A DNA stretch of 64,000 bases from Austwickia sp. (GTDB taxonomy: Bacteria > Actinomycetota > Actinomycetes > Actinomycetales > Dermatophilaceae): assembly GCA_016699675.1 (NCBI GenBank), contig CP064985.1:3720001-3784000 (forward strand), read 5' to 3'. The position numbers were made by a program, and so were the translations under genes. The notes under the pieces were generated by a model, which saw only the letters and a list, made by a program, of their open reading frames with translations, had not been told where the DNA came from and ran no database searches. Below are positions 58,927 to 64,000 of the stretch, one piece after another; within the stretch, counting starts at the first letter, position 1; every line of letters starts with the position of its first letter.

Positions 58927-59913
58927 ATGTCCCCGACGCTCCCCTCCCCCGCGGCCGACCCGCCTGCAGGTCCGGTCGGCCCGCTCATGCTCATCGATGC
59001 GGCGAGCCTGTACTTCCGCGCCTTCTACGGCGTGCCCGACCGGCGCGAGGACCCCGGCCAAGCGCCGAACAACGCCGTGCGCGGCTTCCTCGACATGCTC
59101 GCCACGCTCATCTCGGCGCACCGCCCGTCGGGCTTGGTGGCCTGCTGGGACGACGATTGGCGCCCGGAGTTTCGGGTGGCGGCGATCCCGACGTACAAGA
59201 CCCACCGCCTCGCCGACGGGAGCACCGAGGCGGAGGAGACCCCCGACGATCTGGCGCCGCAGGTGCCGGTCATCGTCTCGGCGCTGGCGGCGGTGGGGCT
59301 GCCGCGGGTGGGCGCGGCGGGCTACGAGGCCGACGACGTCATCGGCACCCTGGCGACGCGGGCGGTCGCCGCCGGCCGGCCGGTCGACATCGTCACCGGC
59401 GACCGGGACCTGTTCCAGCTCGTCGACGACGCGGCGCGGGTCCGGGTGCTGTACACGGCGCGCGGCGGGGTCCGGGACGCCACGGTGGTGGATCAGGGCT
59501 ACCTGCGCACGGCGTACGGCGTGGCGACCGGCGACGCCTACGCCGACCTGGCGGTGCTGCGCGGCGATCCCTCGGACGGGCTACCCGGCGTGCCGGGCGT
59601 CGGGGAGAAGACCGGGGCGACGCTGCTGGCGACGTTCGGGGATCTGGCGGGGCTGATCGCCGCCATCGACGCCGTGGACATCCGGCTCAAGGGCGCCGTC
59701 GCGAAGAAGCTGCTGGCCGCGCGAGGCTACCTCGACGTTGCACCGGCCGTGGTGCGGGTGGCGCGGGACTGCCCGCTGCCCGCCGACATCGACGCTCTGA
59801 CGAGCGCCCTGCCGACGGCCGTCGCGGATCCGCGGCTGCTGTCGCAGCTCGCGGTCGACTACCGGCTGACGGCCAACTTCAACCGGCTGCTGGCGGCGCT
59901 GCGCCTGGACTAG
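58927..59913 (+). CDS. 5'-3' exonuclease (PolA N-terminal-like, stand-alone)
   Basis: The 328-residue protein is a FEN-type nuclease without a polymerase domain. Acidic metal sites appear in LMLIDAASLYFRAFYGV, EADDVIGTLA and VTGDRDLFQLVDD. The helix-hairpin motif is GDPSDGLPGVPGVGEKTGATLL. It could remove RNA primers or act in repair. ATG 58927 is preferred because GGAAGG sits 9 nt upstream; GTG 58918 in frame would overlap that site. In mycobacteria the same gene lies beside helY, as here. Confidence 0.9.
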   Translation: MSPTLPSPAADPPAGPVGPLMLIDAASLYFRAFYGVPDRREDPGQAPNNAVRGFLDMLATLISAHRPSGLVACWDDDWRPEFRVAAIPTYKTHRLADGSTEAEETPDDLAPQVPVIVSALAAVGLPRVGAAGYEADDVIGTLATRAVAAGRPVDIVTGDRDLFQLVDDAARVRVLYTARGGVRDATVVDQGYLRTAYGVATGDAYADLAVLRGDPSDGLPGVPGVGEKTGATLLATFGDLAGLIAAIDAVDIRLKGAVAKKLLAARGYLDVAPAVVRVARDCPLPADIDALTSALPTAVADPRLLSQLAVDYRLTANFNRLLAALRLD

Positions 59914-59978
59914 TTGGGTGGGCCAGCCGTCGGACCACCCGGTGAACCTGCCGCCGGGATCGTCGGGGCCATGCCGGA

Positions 59979-62963
59979 TCAGTCGAGGCGGTCGGCCGCG
60001 ACCACGCCGCGCATGACCGCGTCGACGGCCTTGCGGGCCGTGGCGGCGAGCGCCGGCTGCGGGGCCACCACGGCGATCTGATCGAGCAGGTCGACAAGCT
60101 GCTTGCAGCGGCGCACGAAGTCGCCCGCCGCCAGGTCGCTGTCCCGCAGTACGGTCTCCAGGCGCGCCCCGGCCGCCCAGCGGTGCGTCATCCAGGCGAT
60201 CCCGGCGTCCGGCGCCGGGGTGGTCGGCAGGTGCCGCTCCGTCATCCGGTCGTCGAGGTCGCTCCAGGAGCGCAGCATCGCCTCGTACGCCGTGGCCACG
60301 GCACCGCTCGGCATCTGGGGGAAGGCGCTGCCGACGTCCTCGCGGCGTGGCTCGTGGATCAGCGCCGAGACGATCGCGGCCAACTCCTGCGGCGTCAGCC
60401 CCGCCCAGTGCCCCTGGCGCAAGCACTCGGCGACGAGCAGGTCGCGCTCGCTGTAGATCCGCCGCAGCCGCTGCCCCGCGGGCGTGATGGCGGCCCCGTC
60501 GGCGTCGAGATAGCCCAGGTCGGCCAAAACGTCGCAGATCCGGTCGAAGGTGCGGGCCACCGAGCTGGTGCGGCCCTCCACCTTGCGCCGCAGCCCGTCG
60601 GTCTCGCGGCGCAGCTGCCACCAGCGCTCGGCCCAGCGGGCGTGGTGCTCCCGGTCGGGGCAGCGGTGGCAGGGGTGGTCGCGCAGCCGGCGGCGCAGCT
60701 CCGCGACGCGGCGTTCGACGGCGGAGGCCGCGACGGCCCGGTTCGGCTGGGCCGGAACGTCGTCGTCCTCGGTGGGCCCGGACCCCGGCAGGGGTCGCGC
60801 GTCCGGCGAGATCCGGGCCCGCATCGTCGCGGCGAGATCCCGGCGGTCCTTGGCCGATCGGGCGTGGAACGCCTTGGGGATGGTGACCCGGCCGACGGGT
60901 TCGAGCGGCTCGACGAGGTCCGCCGGCTGGATGCGGCGCACCCGGGCGTCCTCCGTCAGCGCCGTGACGACCGGGTCCCGGCCCCGCGTGGCGGCCGCGG
61001 CGATCACCAGCGCCCGGCCCGCCTGGCGGCCCTCCGGCAGCAGCACGACGTCGCCGGCCCGCAGCGTCTCCAGAGCGAGCGCGACCTCGGCACGCCGGGA
61101 CGCCGTGCGGGCCCGGACCGCGTCCTTCTCGACGTCGGAGATCTCCCGCCGGATCGCGGCGTACTCACCGAAGTCGCCGAGGTGACAGGTCATCGACTCG
61201 GCGTACCCCGCCAGCGCCTCCTCGTTGCGCCGGATCGAGCGGGTCAGCCCGACCACGGCCCGGTCCGCCTGGAACTGGGCGAAGCTCGTCTCCAGCACGC
61301 TGCGGGCGCGGTCCCGGCCGACGGTCGCCACGAGGTTGGCCGCCATGTTGGGGTTGGGGCGGAAGCTGCTGCGCAGGGGGTAGGTGCGCGTCGACGCCAG
61401 CCCGCCCACCGCGATCGGGTCGAGCTTGGGGTTCCAGAGCACGACCGCGTGCCCCTCGACGTCGATGCCGCGGCGCCCCGCCCGGCCGGTGAGCTGCGTG
61501 TATTCCGCCGGCGTCACCTCGACGTGGGCCTCGCCGTTGAACTTGACCAGTTTCTCCAGCACCACGCTGCGCGCGGGCATGTTGATCCCGAGCGCCAGGG
61601 TCTCCGTGGCGAACACCGCCTTGACCCGGCCGGCCGTGAACAGCTCCTCGACGATCTCCCGGAACGTGGGCAGCATCCCGGCGTGGTGGGCCGCGAACCC
61701 GCGGGTCAGCCCGCCGAGGAAGTCCCAGTAGCCGAGCACGTCGAGGTCCTCCGGTGCGAGCCCCGAGACCCGCTCCTCGACGATGCGGCGAATCCGGTCC
61801 GACTCCTCGGCCGGGATCAGGCTGGTCCCCCACGCCAGCAGCTGCGCCACCGCGGCGTCGCAGCCGGCCCGGCTGAAGATGAACGTGATGGCCGGCAGCA
61901 GGCCCTCCCGGTCGAGCCGGTCGATCACCTCGGCGCGGGAGGCCACCGGGCCTCGGCGTACCGGACCCGGCACCGGCGCATCGGCGCGGGCGTCTCCCCC
62001 CCGTACGGCGTACGTCGCGTCGCGCCGCTCGCCCCGGCCGTCGTACCGCTGCTCGCGGCGGTCGCCGCCGCCTCCTCGGGAGCGTCCCTTCGTACGGCGA
62101 GTGCCGCCGCCGTACGTCGCCTCGTCCAGAGCCCGCGCTCCCCCGCGCGGGGTGCCCCGGCGGCCCCGGGGGCCACCGTCGTCGAGCAGGCGGCCGCGTC
62201 GGTCGGTGCCACGGCGGTAGCGTTCGATGGCCGCGACGAGATCGGGGTTGACCTGTGCGGTCGAGCCACGGTCGGCGTTGGACCCGCGGCGCTCCACGAA
62301 CAGGTCGTAGAGGTCGCGGCCCACCATCATGTGCTGCCACAGCGGCACCGGCCGGTGCTCCTCCACCACCACCTCGACCGTGCCGCGGACCTCGCCCAGC
62401 CACGCCCCGAACTCCTCGGCGTTGCTGACCGTGGCCGACAGCGAGACCACGGTGACGTGCGGCGGCAGGTGGATGATGACCTCCTCCCAGACGGGTCCGC
62501 GGAACCGATCGGCGAGGTAGTGCACCTCGTCCATGACCACGTAGGCCAGGCCGTCCAGGGTGGGGCTGCCGACATAGAGCATGTTGCGCAGCACCTCGGT
62601 CGTCATGACGACGACGGGGGCGTGCCCGTTGATGGCCGAATCACCGGTCAGCAGGCCGACGTTCGCGGCGCCATAGCGGCGCGACAGGTCGGCGTACTTC
62701 TGGTTCGAGAGGGCCTTGATCGGCGCCGTGTAGAACGCCTTCTGGCCGCGCGCGAGGGCTAGGTGGACGGCGAACTCGCCGACCACCGTCTTGCCGGAGC
62801 CGGTCGGGGCGGCGACGAGGACGCCCCGGCCCGCCTCCAGTGCGGTGCAGGCGCGCACCTGGAAGTCGTCGAGCGCAAAGTCGAAGCCGGCCTGGAAATC
62901 GGCGAAGACTACCGAGGAGCTCCGAGCACGTGCCGCGGCGTACCGCTCGGCGGGGCTGGGCAT
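59979..62963 (-). CDS. helY: DEAD/DEAH-box helicase HelY (Ski2-like)
   Basis: Ski2/Mtr4-like superfamily 2 helicase of actinobacteria, probably acting on RNA. Motif I APTGSGKTVVGEFA, motif Ia APIKALSNQKY, DEVH-box VVMDEVHYLADR, motif III LSATVSN, and motif VI QLTGRAGRRGID are complete. The C-terminal DSHCT-like region follows. Residues about 245-350 are an Arg/Gly-rich insertion (RRGRLLDDGGPRGRR, RSRGGGGDRREQRY) between the two RecA lobes. Length 994. ATG 62963 follows TAGCCT by 6 nt, leaderless. Confidence 0.93.
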   Translation of the reverse strand: MPSPAERYAAARARSSSVVFADFQAGFDFALDDFQVRACTALEAGRGVLVAAPTGSGKTVVGEFAVHLALARGQKAFYTAPIKALSNQKYADLSRRYGAANVGLLTGDSAINGHAPVVVMTTEVLRNMLYVGSPTLDGLAYVVMDEVHYLADRFRGPVWEEVIIHLPPHVTVVSLSATVSNAEEFGAWLGEVRGTVEVVVEEHRPVPLWQHMMVGRDLYDLFVERRGSNADRGSTAQVNPDLVAAIERYRRGTDRRGRLLDDGGPRGRRGTPRGGARALDEATYGGGTRRTKGRSRGGGGDRREQRYDGRGERRDATYAVRGGDARADAPVPGPVRRGPVASRAEVIDRLDREGLLPAITFIFSRAGCDAAVAQLLAWGTSLIPAEESDRIRRIVEERVSGLAPEDLDVLGYWDFLGGLTRGFAAHHAGMLPTFREIVEELFTAGRVKAVFATETLALGINMPARSVVLEKLVKFNGEAHVEVTPAEYTQLTGRAGRRGIDVEGHAVVLWNPKLDPIAVGGLASTRTYPLRSSFRPNPNMAANLVATVGRDRARSVLETSFAQFQADRAVVGLTRSIRRNEEALAGYAESMTCHLGDFGEYAAIRREISDVEKDAVRARTASRRAEVALALETLRAGDVVLLPEGRQAGRALVIAAAATRGRDPVVTALTEDARVRRIQPADLVEPLEPVGRVTIPKAFHARSAKDRRDLAATMRARISPDARPLPGSGPTEDDDVPAQPNRAVAASAVERRVAELRRRLRDHPCHRCPDREHHARWAERWWQLRRETDGLRRKVEGRTSSVARTFDRICDVLADLGYLDADGAAITPAGQRLRRIYSERDLLVAECLRQGHWAGLTPQELAAIVSALIHEPRREDVGSAFPQMPSGAVATAYEAMLRSWSDLDDRMTERHLPTTPAPDAGIAWMTHRWAAGARLETVLRDSDLAAGDFVRRCKQLVDLLDQIAVVAPQPALAATARKAVDAVMRGVVAADRLD

Positions 62964-62969
62964 GGGCCC

Positions 62970-62975
62970 AGGCTA
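62970..62975 (-). promoter_or_regulatory. -10 box of the leaderless helY transcript
   Basis: TAGCCT on the minus strand, 6 nt before ATG 62963. Confidence 0.5.
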
Positions 62976-62987
62976 CGTCATGGGCGT

Positions 62988-63047
62988 GACCGTTCGTGAC
63001 CTGCGCAAAGGGTGCCATGGCACCAAAAGGGCAGGTCGTGAACGGTC
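62988..63047. repeat. 60-bp nested palindrome between helY and tatC
   Basis: Outer arms GACCGTTCGTGACCTGC (62988-63004) and GCAGGTCGTGAACGGTC (63031-63047) pair except for a 2-nt centre mismatch. Between them is the perfect 14-bp palindrome GGTGCCATGGCACC (63011-63024). It could end tatC transcription or be a binding or dispersed repeat element. Confidence 0.9.
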
Positions 63048-63051
63048 GGGC

Positions 63052-63060
63052 TGTGGATAA
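63052..63060 (-). promoter_or_regulatory. DnaA-box sequence
   Basis: TTATCCACA on the minus strand (TGTGGATAA on plus), a perfect consensus DnaA box, 5 nt from the nested palindrome. A single box can occur by chance but is unlikely in 70% G+C DNA. Confidence 0.5.
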
Positions 63061-63100
63061 GTCGGGCCCGTCGTGGTTCGGTGCGGTCGCAGCCGACGCC

Positions 63101-63907
63101 TCAGAGCGGGCTGGCCTCGTCGTCGCCGAGCGAGTCCGCCCAGTCGGGACGATTGCGGTGGCGGCGCTTGTCGTTGAGGGCGGCGATGCCGTAGGCGAGG
63201 AGGTACAGGGCGCACATCGGCAGCGCCAGCGAGAACATCGTGAACGGGTCCGGCGTCGGGGTCATCACGGCGGCGAAGATGAAGATCCCGACGACGGCAA
63301 AACGCCAGACGCGCAACATGGCCGCCGCGGGGAGGATCCCGATCAGGTTGAACGCGACCAGGAAGATCGGCAAGAGGAACGCCAGCCCGAACGCGAGCAG
63401 GAATTTGCTCGTGAAGTTGAGGTAGAGGTCCGCGGCGATGATGTTGCTGCCCAGCTCGGGGGTGAAGCCGAGCAGGATTTCGACGGCCTTGGGCAGCGTG
63501 AGGTAGGCCAGGTAGGTCCCGCCGAGGAACAGCGGCACCGCGGTGAGGATGAACGCCGCCGCGGTGCGCTTCTCTTTCTTGGTGAGCCCGGGCACGACGA
63601 ACGCCCAGATCTGGTAGAGCCAGATCGGGCTGGAGATGAACAGGGCGATGAAGATCGCGATCTGCAGTTGCAGCGCGAACGGATCGGTGAGGCCCTGGAA
63701 GTTGACCTGGCCGCCGCGGGCTCGGATCGGCTCCATGAGCGCGCTCATCACCGGGTTGTAGAGGTTCCACCCCGGGACGGTGGCGATGACGATGGCGATC
63801 ACCGCGATCAGGAACCGGTTGCGCAGCTCCCGCAGGTGTTCGACGAGGGCCATCCGACCCTCGGGGTCGCGCTTCTTGCGTCGCCTCGGCAGGGGGTTGC
63901 GGGCCAC
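63101..63907 (-). CDS. tatC: Twin-arginine translocase subunit TatC
   Basis: Six-helix receptor of the Tat system for folded proteins. Signature motifs: GRMALVEHLRELRNR at the first helix, FVVPGLTKKEKR, and FLLAFGLAFLLPIFLVAFNLIGIL. The conserved glutamate region is in place. Length 268. It starts at GTG 63907, with no strong ribosome site but with the end of tatA just upstream, so translation may be coupled. Confidence 0.94.
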   Translation of the reverse strand: MARNPLPRRRKKRDPEGRMALVEHLRELRNRFLIAVIAIVIATVPGWNLYNPVMSALMEPIRARGGQVNFQGLTDPFALQLQIAIFIALFISSPIWLYQIWAFVVPGLTKKEKRTAAAFILTAVPLFLGGTYLAYLTLPKAVEILLGFTPELGSNIIAADLYLNFTSKFLLAFGLAFLLPIFLVAFNLIGILPAAAMLRVWRFAVVGIFIFAAVMTPTPDPFTMFSLALPMCALYLLAYGIAALNDKRRHRNRPDWADSLGDDEASPL

Positions 63908-63917
63908 CGCGACGGGC

Positions 63918-64000
63918 TCAGCGCGCGGCGTCGTCGTGCGGGCCGCGCGCCATGTCGTCGTGCGGGCCGCGCGCCATGTCGTCGCCGGGCCCTACGCCGC
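63918..64000 (-). CDS. C-terminal end of TatA, partial
   Basis: A minus-strand frame enters from the right edge and stops at TGA 63920-63918. The visible residues include DDMARGPH twice and end DDAAR, a polar tail such as follows the amphipathic helix of TatA. The helices lie outside the window; the call rests on tatA-tatC order. The tail is built from a 24-bp repeat. Confidence 0.5.
   Translation of the reverse strand, partial: GVGPGDDMARGPHDDMARGPHDDAAR
63931..63978. repeat. 24-bp exact tandem repeat in the tatA tail
   Basis: Two identical 24-bp units (63931-63954, 63955-63978) plus a partial third encode DDMARGPH repeats in frame. Confidence 0.9.

Overview
The window is about 70% G+C and reads as a continuous piece of chromosome from a high-GC actinobacterium. 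Markers are PimA/PatA phosphatidylinositol mannoside enzymes, RbpA, GarA, an FtsR-like regulator, HelY, split Lnt and Ppm1, frequent GTG starts, and many start codons placed 6-8 nt after a TANNNT box (leaderless mRNAs). Gene order and proteins fit order Micrococcales, perhaps near Dermatophilaceae or Intrasporangiaceae; the family is a guess. Most genes are conserved housekeeping genes. The blocks match several separate loci of Mycobacterium tuberculosis as I remember that genome.

Layout. 1-21 kb (+): end of a phosphatidylinositol phosphate synthase, patA, pimA, a LemA-like gene, pdxS-pdxT, yebC, a sigma factor fused to a zinc anti-sigma module, ruvCAB, secDF, apt, rel, then a DUF349 gene (-), a metallo-hydrolase and hisS. 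22-30.7 kb (+): xerD, parA/soj, scpA-scpB, rluB, prephenate dehydrogenase, cmk, der and tRNA-Pro(GGG). 30.7-38 kb (+): a CDP-alcohol phosphatidyltransferase, gcvH, garA, ftsR-like merR, DUF151, a second merR, and a glycine riboswitch in front of gcvP. 38-44.6 kb (+): GCS2-type ligase, a PPi-type phosphofructokinase, a secreted amidase with FG-GAP repeats, and a cation diffusion facilitator. 44.6-46.9 kb: a short Hsp70 (-) and a PAP2 phosphatase.

46.9-52.2 kb is the only accessory-looking stretch. It holds a small membrane protein, DUF2695, a MazEF-like toxin-antitoxin pair lying between two perfect 45-bp direct repeats, a decayed fragment, a DUF1275 membrane protein, an acetyltransferase, and a VapBC pair whose toxin carries an in-frame amber codon. 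52.2-64 kb returns to core genes: maleylpyruvate isomerase-like, VOC and thioesterase genes, CsbD, rbpA, fxsA-ppm1-lnt (-), YbaK, a 5'-3' exonuclease, helY (-), tatC (-) and the end of tatA (-).

I found no convincing wholly new multi-gene system. The best leads are the nested palindrome plus DnaA box between helY and tatC, the repeat-bounded MazEF segment, the amber-inactivated VapC, the one-polypeptide sigma/anti-sigma gene, and the many leaderless starts. No database search was possible; every family call is from motif reading.
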